From Acidobacteriota bacterium (GTDB lineage Bacteria; Acidobacteriota; Terriglobia; Acidiferrales; UBA7541), in the NCBI GenBank assembly GCA_021788095.1, contig JAJYLB010000027.1, positions 1-53,901 on the forward strand: a stretch of DNA of 53,901 bases. Direction: 5' to 3'. Each line of letters begins with the position of its first letter. Position 1 is the first letter of the stretch. A model generated the notes under the pieces. The model saw only the letters and a program-made list of their open reading frames with translations, was not told where the DNA came from and did not search any database. A program made the translations under genes and the position numbers. Positions 25,628 through 34,319 of the stretch are shown one piece after another.

Positions 25628-26888
25628 ATTCCGCATCGAAGGCGGGCGGCGACTCGAAGGAACGCTCCGCATCTGCGGCGCGAAGAACGCCGCCCTGCCG
25701 GAGATGGCCGCCTGCTTGCTTACCGGGGAGACGGTCGAGCTGCGGAATCTGCCGCGCGTGCGCGACATCGAGACCATGGCACGCTTGCTCGAGCACATGA
25801 ACGTCGAAGTCGCGCGCCCCGAAGGCGAAGGCGAATCGGCGCGCGTGCGCCTTCGCGCGGGAACCATCTCCCACGCCGAGGCGCCGTACGACCTGGTGAA
25901 AACCATGCGGGCCTCCGTGCTGGCGCTCGGCCCGCTCGTCGCCCGCACCGGCTACGCCCGCGTGTCGATGCCTGGCGGCTGCGCGATCGGCGCCCGCCCC
26001 ATCGATCTCCACCTGAAGGCGCTCGAACGCCTGGGCGCGGAGATCGCCACCGAGCACGGCTACGTCGAGGCGCGCGCGAAGCGCCTGCGCGGCGCGCGGA
26101 TGGTTTTCGACCGCATCACGGTCACGGGAACGGAAAACGTGATGATGGCCGCGGCTTTGGCTGACGGCGAAACCGTGCTCGAAAACGCCGCGCGCGAGCC
26201 GGAGATTCCCGACTTGGCTCGGCTCCTAGTGGCCATGGGCGCGCGCATCGAAGGCGCGGGCACGTCGAGCATCCGCATCACCGGCGTGCCTTCCCTCCGC
26301 GGCGCCGCGCATAGCGTCATTCCCGACCGCATTGCCGCGGGAACCTACCTGGTGGCCGGCGCGATCACCGGAGGCAATCTGCTGCTCGAAGCCGCCGACC
26401 CGAATCACCTCGACGCGGTCATCCAAAAGCTGGCCGAATGCGGCGTCGAGGTGCGGCGCGAGCCGGGAGGCCTGCGCGTCGGCGGCGCGGGTCCCTGGAA
26501 AGCCGCCGACGCCGCCACCGAGGAATATCCCGGCTTCCCTACGGACATGCAGGCGCAGTACATGGCGCTGATGACCCAGGCGCAAGGCACGAGCATCCTC
26601 ACCGAAACCATCTTCGAGAACCGGTTCCTGCATGCCAGCGAGATGATGCGCATGGGCGCCGACATCACCATCCGCGGAAACCAGGCGGTGGTGCGCGGGC
26701 CGACGCCGCTGACCGGCGCCGGCGTTATCGCTTCCGACCTCCGCGCCAGCGCCTCCCTGGTGCTCGCCGGATTGGCGGCGCAAGGCACGACGGTCGTCGA
26801 TCGCGCCTACCACATCGATCGCGGATACGAAAAGATCGAAGAGAAGCTCCGCGCCCTGGGCGCGCGAATCGAGCGAATCAGCGGTTGA
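25620..26888 (+). CDS. murA: UDP-N-acetylglucosamine 1-carboxyvinyltransferase
   Basis: Predicted 422 aa from GTG 25620 (VDKFRIEGG), overlapping murQ by 8 bases; longer in-frame extensions inside murQ are rejected. MurA transfers enolpyruvate from PEP to UDP-GlcNAc, the first committed step of peptidoglycan synthesis and the target of fosfomycin. Signatures: [12 protein letters not shown] near residue 20, the [19 protein letters not shown] loop with active-site Cys121, [13 protein letters not shown], and [12 protein letters not shown]. Because the loop residue is Cys rather than Asp, the enzyme should be fosfomycin-sensitive (established for the family). It pairs synthesis with the recycling gene murQ and ends in an 11-base tail-to-tail overlap with lolA. 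Confidence 0.96.
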   Translation: MDKFRIEGGRRLEGTLRICGAKNAALPEMAACLLTGETVELRNLPRVRDIETMARLLEHMNVEVARPEGEGESARVRLRAGTISHAEAPYDLVKTMRASVLALGPLVARTGYARVSMPGGCAIGARPIDLHLKALERLGAEIATEHGYVEARAKRLRGARMVFDRITVTGTENVMMAAALADGETVLENAAREPEIPDLARLLVAMGARIEGAGTSSIRITGVPSLRGAAHSVIPDRIAAGTYLVAGAITGGNLLLEAADPNHLDAVIQKLAECGVEVRREPGGLRVGGAGPWKAADAATEEYPGFPTDMQAQYMALMTQAQGTSILTETIFENRFLHASEMMRMGADITIRGNQAVVRGPTPLTGAGVIASDLRASASLVLAGLAAQGTTVVDRAYHIDRGYEKIEEKLRALGARIERISG

Positions 26889-27549
26889 CCACGGAGACGC
26901 CGGGCGGCGGCTGAAACTTGAAGAGGGACTCGGGCACCGGCAGGTTTTCCTTCCATTTGGCGAATTGCACTTCCGTCTGGATGTCTCCCGGCTGCCGCAC
27001 CACCACGCGCACGATTCGGTCGAGTTGGTCCAACTCGATTTGCGCATCCAGAAACCCTTCTCCTTTTTTCGGCGCGCAATCGAGCAGCGCGTGACTGGCG
27101 GGCGGAGCCCCGGGGCCGCCGGGATTGGGGACCAGGCTCACCCGCGCGCATAGGTCGTGGAGATTGGCCTTGCCGGTGAGCAGGGCGAAGGGCGTGCGCC
27201 AATCGGCGCTGTGACGCACTGCGGTGCGGGTGGCAGTGTGGCGCGACGGGACGTACAACCACGCCTCCCGGCCGGCAACCAGAAAGAGCTTCTTCTGCGG
27301 CGCCTCGTAGTCCCAACGCATAAGGCCCGGTCGGCGGAAGTAGACGGTACCCGATTCGACGCGTAAATCGTCTCCGCCGCCGCGATACGTCTCGAGGAAA
27401 ATCGCTTTGAGAGTCCTGGCGTTGCGATAGTGCGCTGCGAGGGCATCAGCCGCTTTCTGCGCGCTCGCTTGTCCCCCGGAGCCAGCCACCAATGCCGTAC
27501 CGCCCGCCAAGCCGGCGGTTACGGCCAGAAGCAAGAGGAACTTGCGCAT
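26878..27549 (-). CDS. lolA: LolA-family outer-membrane lipoprotein carrier
   Basis: Predicted 223 aa. Residues 1-31 form a signal peptide ([17 protein letters not shown], cleavage around ASAQ). The mature part shows LolA features: an N-terminal helix ([19 protein letters not shown]), the strand ETYRGGGD, then [19 protein letters not shown], the hallmark of this fold, and [12 protein letters not shown]. LolA shuttles lipoproteins across the periplasm from LolCDE to the outer membrane. It is encoded convergently with murA, the two coding ends overlapping by 11 bases. The middle is more divergent than proteobacterial LolA, with a Cys pair (LCAR; LDCAPKK) that might form a disulfide. No lolCDE genes are nearby. 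Confidence 0.85.
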   Translation of the reverse strand: MRKFLLLLAVTAGLAGGTALVAGSGGQASAQKAADALAAHYRNARTLKAIFLETYRGGGDDLRVESGTVYFRRPGLMRWDYEAPQKKLFLVAGREAWLYVPSRHTATRTAVRHSADWRTPFALLTGKANLHDLCARVSLVPNPGGPGAPPASHALLDCAPKKGEGFLDAQIELDQLDRIVRVVVRQPGDIQTEVQFAKWKENLPVPESLFKFQPPPGVSVVNR

Positions 27550-27583
27550 ACTTCGAGTCTACCAGGAGCCGGAGGTTTGAGAG

Positions 27584-27723
27584 CACAGGGTCGAAAGCCG
27601 CCCCGCCCGGCCCACCCTTCTGGCCAAAAACGCCGGTAGGGTGGGGCACCCGGACGACACGCGGGATTCCACGATCCCCTCGGCTTTCATGAGCTTTCGC
27701 GGACCAACGAACCCAAGCGACAG
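27584..27723. repeat. CACAGGGTCGAAAGCC repeat, copy 1
   Basis: Shares CACAGGGTCGAAAGCC, GGGGCACCC(A/G)GACG, CGGCTTTCA, TTTCGCGG, CCAACG and AAGCGACA in the same order with 49264-49374, although the internal filler differs. The conserved ends with variable middle suggest a mobile or recombining intergenic element. It is non-coding. Confidence 0.7.
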
Positions 27724-27754
27724 ACATTCTTGCGAGGAATCACGCCGGCGATTC

Positions 27755-28588
27755 TCAGGGCGGGCCTGCGCCCGGCCCTAGGGTATGGGGCACGATGACA
27801 TGTCCGCGTCTGGCCCACCGGCCCCTGCGACCTGCCAGGCTGCGCCACATCCCCTTCGCCGGAGCCGAGGGCTTAACGGGCGGGGGTTTCGGGTCCGAGG
27901 CGGGCGGAGGTTGCGGCCTGGTCGCTTTTGCTCCCACATCGCTTCGATCCACGGCTGCGGGCGAGACCCCGACGGAAGACGTCGGGACAGGGCGCCCCGC
28001 ACCACAGGCGGGCGCGGGGACCGCGCCCCTACCACTCGTCCCGGCCGCCTCATTGGTAGGGGCGGTCCCGAGGCTTCGGGATTCCTGCCCGGTTTCCGTA
28101 GGGGCGGGGTCACCCCGCCCTGTTCTGGGAGTCGCGGCGGCCTCCGCCGCCTTGGCCTCTTTCGGAAGCGGCTCGAAGCAATCATCGAAGTAGGGGTAGC
28201 TGTCGATGGTGTAGTGGACCGCGCTGTCCCCGCTCTTGCCGCCGCCCGAGCCCGATTCAGGCGACCTGCACTCCTTCTCCTTCTGGTCCATTTGGTAGAT
28301 GAGGCGAATCGCGCCCAGTATCACGGCCGGCGTCGGCTTGATTTCACTTACATGTTCGACGATGCGATAAAGTGCGAACCGCAGCCGCTTCTGTCGCCTC
28401 TCGTACAGCCCGCAGGCGTGCGCGTGGCGATAGACGGCCCGCGAGCTGCCCAGCCCGTATTCGCGAACCAAAGCGTCCGCGTGGGTCCAGTGGAGGAAAT
28501 CCCGGTCGATCTCCTCGCGATCGGGGTGCCGGCAGATCTGGCAGAGGGCGCTATGGTGTTTCGATGGGGCGCAGGCGGCTTTCTTCAT
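27755..28588 (-). CDS. Zinc-ribbon/HTH-like protein with repeat-derived low-complexity C-terminus
   Basis: Predicted 277 aa from ATG 28588; a TTG further upstream is weaker. Residues 9-60 contain LCQICRHPDREEID and a helix-turn-helix-like stretch (ALVREYGLGSSRAVYRHAHACG), resembling small CxxC-HP-R..ID DNA-binding modules found in phage and mobile-element proteins. Residues about 65-95 are helical. From about residue 125 the chain is Pro/Gly/Ala/Arg-rich and low-complexity, and its DNA at roughly 27990-28130 consists of short palindromic repeats such as GGGCGCGGGGACCGCGCCC. The original gene was probably shorter and its end was overwritten by repeat DNA. The function is unknown; DNA binding is likely from the N-terminus. 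Confidence 0.6.
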   Translation of the reverse strand: MKKAACAPSKHHSALCQICRHPDREEIDRDFLHWTHADALVREYGLGSSRAVYRHAHACGLYERRQKRLRFALYRIVEHVSEIKPTPAVILGAIRLIYQMDQKEKECRSPESGSGGGKSGDSAVHYTIDSYPYFDDCFEPLPKEAKAAEAAATPRTGRGDPAPTETGQESRSLGTAPTNEAAGTSGRGAVPAPACGAGRPVPTSSVGVSPAAVDRSDVGAKATRPQPPPASDPKPPPVKPSAPAKGMWRSLAGRRGRWARRGHVIVPHTLGPGAGPP

Positions 28589-29060
28589 CTCGCCCGCAGT
28601 GTGCGCCGCGCGCGGAAGCAATTCAACCGAAGCCTCTAAGTAAACCGTGGCCCGTGATCCGTGGACAGGGGGTCGCAGGTTTAGACGCCGCGGGCTTCAG
28701 CGCGGCAGGGGCCTTCGGAAACCCGTCGGAGGGCGGTGAGGGAGGGCAAGAGGAAGTGGCGTATTATCAGAGGGATAGCGCTTGTAACTCGTCGGAGGGG
28801 TGCGGGCCGCGGTAAGTGTTACATCGTGTAACAGTAACGAGGAGGAGCGCCAGGCTCTTGATCTTCGGGGCCATCCGTAATCCGCGTTCTTCGGGGGGTG
28901 GGGGTGGCTACGGTGTCTGTGCCGCGCTGAAGACCGTGCTCTACGTTTAAACCTTACAGACTGGCCTCGGCCCAGGCGGGATCGAAGCCTGCGCTCCCGG
29001 CTCTTAACTCTTAACTCTGAACTGTGAACTCTTAACCCCGAACTATGTTCGTTCCGTGAA
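28589..29060. other. 472-bp intergenic region with a long dispersed repeat
   Basis: No supported gene. Positions 28921-29035 hold an inverted copy of the composite repeat at 47020-47118. Positions 28679-28709 carry a divergent GCCGCGGGCTTCAGCGCGG unit. A short palindrome TGTTACA..TGTAACA lies at 28817-28833. The rest has no coding character on either strand. Confidence 0.55.
28921..29035 (-). repeat. Composite dispersed repeat, inverted copy
   Basis: The reverse complement of this stretch matches 47020-47118 in order: tandem AGAGTT(A/G)AGAGTT, GCAGGCTTCGA, CGCCTGGGC, GGCCAGTCTGTAAGG, TAAACGTAGAG and TTCAGCGCGGC. It is therefore the same unit of about 100 bp, of which the short copies at 16563 and 16714 are the 3' part. 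Confidence 0.75.
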
Positions 29061-29567
29061 TCAGCCGCCGATGGGCGCGTCGTTGGCCGTTGCCGGTTGC
29101 GAGGTGTTTTGGCGGATGGTGCCGGAGGGATCGACGTAGAAGCTGCGCTGGCCCGTTTGGCCGCGCGTCTCGGGGTCGGCATGGATGGTGAAACTGCTGA
29201 ACCCGGGATTCGCGCAGCCCTGGCCCGCGGCGGGAATAGGATCCTGGCCGGTGTAGGTGAAGACGTAACCGCTCTTGCGCCCGCTGGCGAGCGTGTTGTC
29301 GACTAAATTGGCGTAGTCGCAGGTCGAGTTATTCCCCCCGCCGGCTGGCGGTCCCAGGGCGGCGAGGGAGGGCGGAAAGCCGTTATTATAGATGGAGGAA
29401 TATTCGGTGATGTCCGTCTCGAGGGTTTTCAGCGTGCCAATCGCGGCGGTCTCGTGAGCGATCATGGTCGAGTGCAGAAGGTCGGGAATCGCGATCGCCG
29501 CAATGATGAGGATGATGGCGATTACGATCAAAAGCTCGAGCAACGTAAACCCGCGATTCCGCTTCAT
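29061..29567 (-). CDS. Type IV pilin-like protein (class III signal peptide)
   Basis: Predicted 168 aa from ATG 29567, preceded by GGGAGAAG. The prepilin motif is textbook: MKRNRG followed by FTLLELLIVIAIILIIAAIA, with cleavage after Gly6 and Glu5 of the mature protein. The hydrophobic helix continues into a mixed globular part with two cysteines (STCDYAN; GQGCANPG) that may form a disulfide loop, and a Gly/Pro-rich FPPSLAALGPP segment as in short GspG/PilA-like pseudopilins. It stands alone; no assembly ATPase or platform gene is adjacent. It diverges from the DNA glycosylase gene across 89 bp. Whether it is a major pilin, a minor pilin or a pseudopilin cannot be decided. Confidence 0.88.
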   Translation of the reverse strand: MKRNRGFTLLELLIVIAIILIIAAIAIPDLLHSTMIAHETAAIGTLKTLETDITEYSSIYNNGFPPSLAALGPPAGGGNNSTCDYANLVDNTLASGRKSGYVFTYTGQDPIPAAGQGCANPGFSSFTIHADPETRGQTGQRSFYVDPSGTIRQNTSQPATANDAPIGG

Positions 29568-29656
29568 TTCTTCTCCCTCGAAGAGGAGGCTGCCCCTCCT
29601 CTCACCGGCACATGATAACTCAAATTGGTAGGATAATGGGCAGGTTGCAGGTGGAA

Positions 29657-30382
29657 ATGGCCCTAGCCCCGGCATCCCCCCTCGCCGCCCCGATTCGACT
29701 CGGAGCGGGCACGAAGCTGTCTCCGGCTCGCCGGCGCTCGCTCGCGGATTTCTACGAAGCCCTGGACCAGCGGCTGGGACCGCAGAACTGGTGGCCGGGC
29801 GAGACTCGCTTCGAGGTGATCGCCGGAGCGATCCTCACGCAGAGCACCGCCTGGAGCAACGTCGAGCGCGCCATCGGCAACCTGCGGCGCGCGGGACTGC
29901 TTCATCCCGCGGCACTCGCCCACGCCCCTCTCGCGGAAGTGGAGCGTCTGGTGCGGCCCTCGGGCTACTTCCGTCAAAAGGCGCGGAAACTCAAGGCGTT
30001 TCTGCGGTTCCTCGACCGGCGATTCGGCGGCTCGCTCGATCGGATGTTTCGTTTGCCGGCCGCCGAGCTTCGGCCGCTGCTCCTCGCCGTCCACGGCATC
30101 GGGCCGGAAACCGCGGATTCGATTCTCCTCTATGCCGGCCGCCACCCCATTTTCGTGATCGACGCCTACACCAAGCGCATTCTGGCGCGCCACGGCCTGC
30201 TTTCGGCCAAGGCTGGCTACGAAGAGGCCCAGGCGCTCTTTCACCGGGAATTGTCCCCACAGGCTCCGCTGTTCAATCAGTATCATGCCTTGCTGGTGGA
30301 AACGGGAAAGCGTTGGTGCCGGCCCCGTGAAGCGCGCTGCAACGACTGTCCCCTGGGCCGGTATCTGGAGACGGCTCGATGA
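29657..30382 (+). CDS. HhH-GPD DNA glycosylase, endonuclease III/MagIII-like
   Basis: Predicted 241 aa from ATG 29657, which has AGGTGG upstream; ATG 29612 and 29636 are in frame but lack a site. The helix-hairpin-helix/GPD core is clear: VHGIGPETADSILLYA and FVIDAYTKRIL with the catalytic Asp. ETRFEVIAGAILTQSTAWSNVE is the usual N-terminal substrate region. The HhH has Glu where bifunctional endonuclease III has its Schiff-base Lys, so a monofunctional alkyl-base glycosylase like MagIII is more likely. The C-terminal iron-sulfur motif reads C-x6-C-x2-C and then ends without the fourth Cys. It overlaps the kinase gene by four bases (ATGA), placing it in the NtrY/NtrX-like operon. Confidence 0.88.
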   Translation: MALAPASPLAAPIRLGAGTKLSPARRRSLADFYEALDQRLGPQNWWPGETRFEVIAGAILTQSTAWSNVERAIGNLRRAGLLHPAALAHAPLAEVERLVRPSGYFRQKARKLKAFLRFLDRRFGGSLDRMFRLPAAELRPLLLAVHGIGPETADSILLYAGRHPIFVIDAYTKRILARHGLLSAKAGYEEAQALFHRELSPQAPLFNQYHALLVETGKRWCRPREARCNDCPLGRYLETAR

Positions 30383-32589
30383 GCGAAGGCAAGCGGCGCC
30401 GCATGTGGCTGGTGGCGGGCGGTGCGGTGGTGGTCTTGCTCGCCGCGGCGGTCTTCACGCTCGGATCGTTGAATCTGCCCATTTCGCCGCGCGGCCGGAA
30501 CCTCGTGGTGCTCTTCGCGCTCTCCACTTTCATCTTCGCCGCCTTGCTCATCTTCGGGCTGGTCCTGGTGCGAAGTTTGGTGCGGCTCTGGGCCGAGCGA
30601 CGCACGGGCCGTCTCGGCGCGCGATTCAAGAGCCGCATGGTTCTCGGCGCGATGGGGATATCCCTGCTCCCGGTTCTCTTCCTTTTCTTCGTCAGCTACG
30701 CGCTGATGAACCGGACGCTCGAGAAGTGGTTTCCTTATCCCTTGGAGATCGCCACCCAGCAGAGCCGGCGGCTTCTCGATGCCCAGGCGGCGGAAGCGGT
30801 GCGAGGGCTCGACCGGCTGGCAGCCTGGTCGGCGCAGGCTCCATCGCCTTCCGCAGCGCTCGCCCGCGCGGTAGATGCCGGCGCGGACCTGGCTTGGGTC
30901 GTTCGGGGAGGCACAGTGACGGCCGCGCTTTCCCCCGAAGGACAGCCTTCCACGACCGCCGTGCCGCGGTCGGCGCGCCAGCTCGCAAACGGCGCGTGGC
31001 TCTGGAGCAGCGCCAGCCAACAAACCTATTACGTGGGCGAGGCGCCCTTCGGCGGCGAGACGTTGATGGTCGGCCGCCGCGCCCCGCCCGACATTCTCGC
31101 CCGGCTCAAGAACATCGACGCGGAGACGACGAGCTATTGGCAAAGCCAGCAGTCGCTGCGGTTGTACAAACAAGAGATCCTGCTGGTGTTGCTGCTCGTC
31201 ACGGTGCTCGTGCTTTCCGCCGTTACCTGGGTGGCGCTGTTCCTCTCGAAGACCGTCACCGTGCCCATCCAGGCGCTGGCCGAAGCTACCGGAGAAATTT
31301 CGCGCGGCAACTTCGAGCACCGCGTGGCCGTGAGGGCGCAGGATGAGCTGGGGACGCTGGTGAAATCGTTCAACGAGATGGCCGGCCAGTTGGGCGAGAA
31401 CCGCCGGCAAATCGAAGCCTCGACGCGGCGTCTGGAGAGCGCGCTCCAGGAGATCGATCGCCGGCGCCACCTACTCACAACGCTGCTCGAAAACGTGCCG
31501 ACGGGCGTGCTCCTGCTCGACACCGAGTTTCGGATCGGCCAGGCTAATCCCGCCGTCGAGCGCATCTTCGGCACGCGCACGCGCCCGGCGCACGCCCTGG
31601 GCGACTTGTTCAGCGAGGAAGCCGCGCGCCGGGTCATGCGTTTGGCGCAACGTTCGCGGCGCATTGGCGCGGTTTCGGAGGAGCTGGAAATCGGCGCCGG
31701 CGGCCGCATCGTGCACGCCGCGGTCACCGTGAGCGCCCTGGGACCGCCGCGCTCCGAGCGCGGCTTCGTGGTCGTGATCGACGACCTGACCGAGCTGCTG
31801 CGCGCGCAGAAAGCCGCGGCATGGCAGGAAGTGGCGCAGCGCATCGCCCACGAAATCATGAATCCCCTCACGCCCATCCGGCTCTCGGCCGAGCGGTTGC
31901 TGCGCCACGCCGAGCGGCGAGCGCAGGCGGGAACGACCGACGGCGATTTCGGCGGTGTGGTGGTTGAATGTTCGCGCCTGATCGCGCAAGAGGTGGAATC
32001 GCTCGAATCGCTCGTCAATGAATTCTCGCAGTTCGCGCGTTTCCCCGCCGCCCGCCTCGCCCCCACCGACCTCAACGATGTCGCTCGCGGCGCCCTCGAG
32101 GTATTCCACGACCGGCTGGAGGGCGTTCGGGTCGATGTGCGCCTGGCCCCCGAGCCGCTGCGGGTGCAAGCGGACGCCGAGCTGCTCCGGCGCGTGCTGG
32201 TGAACCTGGTGGAGAACGGCGTCGAGGCGATGGAGGGCGCTCCCCTGCGCGAATTAAGCGTGGAGACGCGGCGTCCAGCCGATTCCGATATGGTGGAAGC
32301 GATCGTGGCCGACTCCGGCCACGGCATCTCGGCCGAGGACAAGGACCGGCTCTTCCTGCCGCATTTCTCCACGCGCAGCCGCGGCACCGGCTTGGGCCTG
32401 GCCATCGCCAGCCGCATCGTCGCCGAGCATCACGGCACCATCCGCGCCGAGGACAATACCCCTGTGGGAACCCGCTTCGTGATTCGCTTGCCCGCCGCGG
32501 CTGCGCGAGTGGACGCGGCCCCCGAACAAGCGGAGCCTGGGCTGGGCGAATCGCGGCGGCCCGAAGAGGTTGAGGAGCGCCGGAAGTGA
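30379..32589 (+). CDS. NtrY-like membrane sensor histidine kinase
   Basis: Predicted 736 aa. Three membrane segments lie near the N-terminus (about 8-30, 39-65 and 86-108) and another near 268-292, enclosing a periplasmic sensor region of about 160 residues. HAMP follows (about 292-345: SKTVTVPIQALAEATGEI), then a PAS domain (about 370-470), a HisKA box with His near 492 (IAHEIMNPLTPIRLSAERL) and a HATPase_c domain (N box LVNLVENGVEAME, G1 ADSGHGIS, G2 GTGLGLAIA). The architecture is that of NtrY, a nitrogen or redox sensor that phosphorylates NtrX. The start overlaps the glycosylase stop (ATGA) and the end overlaps the regulator start (GTGA). The signal is unknown. Confidence 0.92.
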   Translation: MSEGKRRRMWLVAGGAVVVLLAAAVFTLGSLNLPISPRGRNLVVLFALSTFIFAALLIFGLVLVRSLVRLWAERRTGRLGARFKSRMVLGAMGISLLPVLFLFFVSYALMNRTLEKWFPYPLEIATQQSRRLLDAQAAEAVRGLDRLAAWSAQAPSPSAALARAVDAGADLAWVVRGGTVTAALSPEGQPSTTAVPRSARQLANGAWLWSSASQQTYYVGEAPFGGETLMVGRRAPPDILARLKNIDAETTSYWQSQQSLRLYKQEILLVLLLVTVLVLSAVTWVALFLSKTVTVPIQALAEATGEISRGNFEHRVAVRAQDELGTLVKSFNEMAGQLGENRRQIEASTRRLESALQEIDRRRHLLTTLLENVPTGVLLLDTEFRIGQANPAVERIFGTRTRPAHALGDLFSEEAARRVMRLAQRSRRIGAVSEELEIGAGGRIVHAAVTVSALGPPRSERGFVVVIDDLTELLRAQKAAAWQEVAQRIAHEIMNPLTPIRLSAERLLRHAERRAQAGTTDGDFGGVVVECSRLIAQEVESLESLVNEFSQFARFPAARLAPTDLNDVARGALEVFHDRLEGVRVDVRLAPEPLRVQADAELLRRVLVNLVENGVEAMEGAPLRELSVETRRPADSDMVEAIVADSGHGISAEDKDRLFLPHFSTRSRGTGLGLAIASRIVAEHHGTIRAEDNTPVGTRFVIRLPAAAARVDAAPEQAEPGLGESRRPEEVEERRK

Positions 32590-33947
32590 CCGCGGCCATT
32601 CTGATCGTGGACGACGAGCCGGGCATTCGCGCTTCGCTCGGATCGATTCTGCGCGAGGAAGGTTACCGGGTCGAGGCGGTGGCCTCCGCGGAGGAATGCC
32701 TCGAGGCGGCACGCTCCAATCCCTTCGACCTCATTCTGCTCGACGTCTGGCTGCCGAAAATGGACGGTCTCGAGGCCATGGAGCGCCTGCTGGATCTCGA
32801 TCCGACGCCCATGGTCGTCATGATCTCCGGTCATGCCCGCATCGAGACGGCGGTGCGCGCGACCAAGCTCGGCGCCTTCGATTTCATCGAGAAGCCCCTC
32901 GCCCTCGAAAAGACGATGCTGGTGGTCAAGAACGCTCTCGAGCACCTCCGGCTCGAGCAGGAAAATCGCCGGCTGCGCGCCGAGCTCGAGCGCCGCTACC
33001 ACATCCTTGGCGATAGCGTGCCGATGAAAGCCCTGCGTCAGATCATCGCCCTCACCGCGCCCACCAGCAGCCGTGTCCTGATTTACGGGGAGAGCGGGAC
33101 GGGAAAGGAACTGGTCGCCCGCGCCCTGCACGCGCAAAGCCCGCGCTCGGGCCGCGACCTCGTCGAGGTCAACTGCGCCGCGCTGCCCGACGAGCTGATC
33201 GAATCGGAGCTGTTTGGCCACGCCCGCGGCAGCTTCACCGGGGCGACCGAAGACAAAGCCGGCAAGTTTCAGAAAGCCGACGGCGGCACGCTCTTCCTCG
33301 ACGAAGTCGGAGACATGAGCCTGAAGACGCAGGCGAAAGTGCTGCGCGTGCTCGAGGAGCAGCGATTCGAGCCCGTGGGTTCGAACGGTCCGGTATCGGT
33401 CGACGTCCGCGTCATCGCGGCCACGAACAAGCGGCTCGACGAGGAGATCGCGCGGGGCACCTTCCGCGAAGACCTCTTCTACCGCCTGAACGTCATTCCC
33501 GTCTCCGTTCCTCCCCTCCGGGAACGGATCGAGGACGTTCCCACCCTCGCCGACCTTTTCCTCGACGAATACGCCACCGCCTACGGCCGCAGACCCAAGA
33601 AGCTCTCGCCTGCCTCGCTCGACGTTCTCCAGCGCTATCCGTGGCCGGGCAACGTCCGCGAATTGAAAAACACCATCGAGCGCCTGGCGATCATGTGTCC
33701 CCAGGAAACCATCGACCCGCGCCACTTGCCCCCGGAACTCTTTCGCGGGCGGGCGCGCCGCGAAGACCCCGCGGCCGCCGCGGCTACGCTCCAGGAGGCG
33801 CGCTCGGCCTACGAGCGCGCGTTCATCCTTCGCAAGCTCGAAGAATACCAGTGGAACATGACGCGCACCGCCGCCGCGCTCGGCCTCGAGCGCAGCCACC
33901 TCTACCGCAAAATGAAATCCCTCGGCATCTCCGCTTCCACCAACTGA
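32586..33947 (+). CDS. NtrX-like sigma-54-dependent response regulator
   Basis: Predicted 453 aa from GTG 32586, overlapping the kinase stop by four bases. The receiver domain occupies 1-120 with phospho-Asp53 (LLDVWLP) and Lys103. The central AAA+ domain runs about 140-370 with Walker A GESGTGKE (168-175), GSFTGA (215-220) and Walker B GGTLFLDEVGD. A Fis-type HTH sits at the C-terminus (MTRTAAALGLERSHLYRKM). It activates RNA polymerase containing sigma-54 at distant promoters. The loop that contacts sigma-54 is GSFTGA rather than GAFTGA; the Ala-to-Ser change occurs in some active regulators. It forms a complete two-component pair with the preceding kinase. The targets are not visible here. 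Confidence 0.94.
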   Translation: MTAAILIVDDEPGIRASLGSILREEGYRVEAVASAEECLEAARSNPFDLILLDVWLPKMDGLEAMERLLDLDPTPMVVMISGHARIETAVRATKLGAFDFIEKPLALEKTMLVVKNALEHLRLEQENRRLRAELERRYHILGDSVPMKALRQIIALTAPTSSRVLIYGESGTGKELVARALHAQSPRSGRDLVEVNCAALPDELIESELFGHARGSFTGATEDKAGKFQKADGGTLFLDEVGDMSLKTQAKVLRVLEEQRFEPVGSNGPVSVDVRVIAATNKRLDEEIARGTFREDLFYRLNVIPVSVPPLRERIEDVPTLADLFLDEYATAYGRRPKKLSPASLDVLQRYPWPGNVRELKNTIERLAIMCPQETIDPRHLPPELFRGRARREDPAAAAATLQEARSAYERAFILRKLEEYQWNMTRTAAALGLERSHLYRKMKSLGISASTN

Positions 33948-34319
33948 GCTTCCCTCGGCGCGCTGGCAAGCCACGCGGCCGCAACTCACCGCCAAGGCAC
34001 GAGGAGAAGCGAAGCCCGTCGAGAGTCCAGAGTTGGGAGTTCAGGGTCCGGAGGCGACCGGGAAAAGCGCGCCGGGGAGACGCGGAGCGGTTTTTCTGGG
34101 CCGCAACCAAACCACCGCGCGGCCCGCGCCAGAGCCCTCGCACGCACCGTGCCCACACCCGCTCATCCCCGCGGAAGTTTACCCTCCGCGAAAGCGGGGG
34201 GCGGGAATCCAGTCGTGTCAACACATCGCCCCGATAATCGTGGCCAAAAAACAGTCTCTTAAGACCTTGCCGCGCAGAGACTGGCGTCCCTCCCTGCTAC
34301 ACGATATTTCCGAATGCGC
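33948..34319. other. 372-bp intergenic region
   Basis: It lies between the convergent ends of the response regulator and the amidohydrolase. It holds a fragment of the AGAGTT-type repeat (34020-34052) and a degenerate palindromic ATCCCCGC...GCGGG unit (34166-34213) related to 40121-40140. I see no gene, and no U-tract terminator. Confidence 0.5.

Noticed and set aside
27980..28130. GC palindromes as a CRISPR-like array
   Set aside because: Units differ in length and spacing, there are no unique spacers, and no cas genes are nearby.
32430..33995. 521-codon minus-strand open frame opposite the response regulator
   Set aside because: Antisense shadow of a textbook receiver/AAA+/HTH protein.
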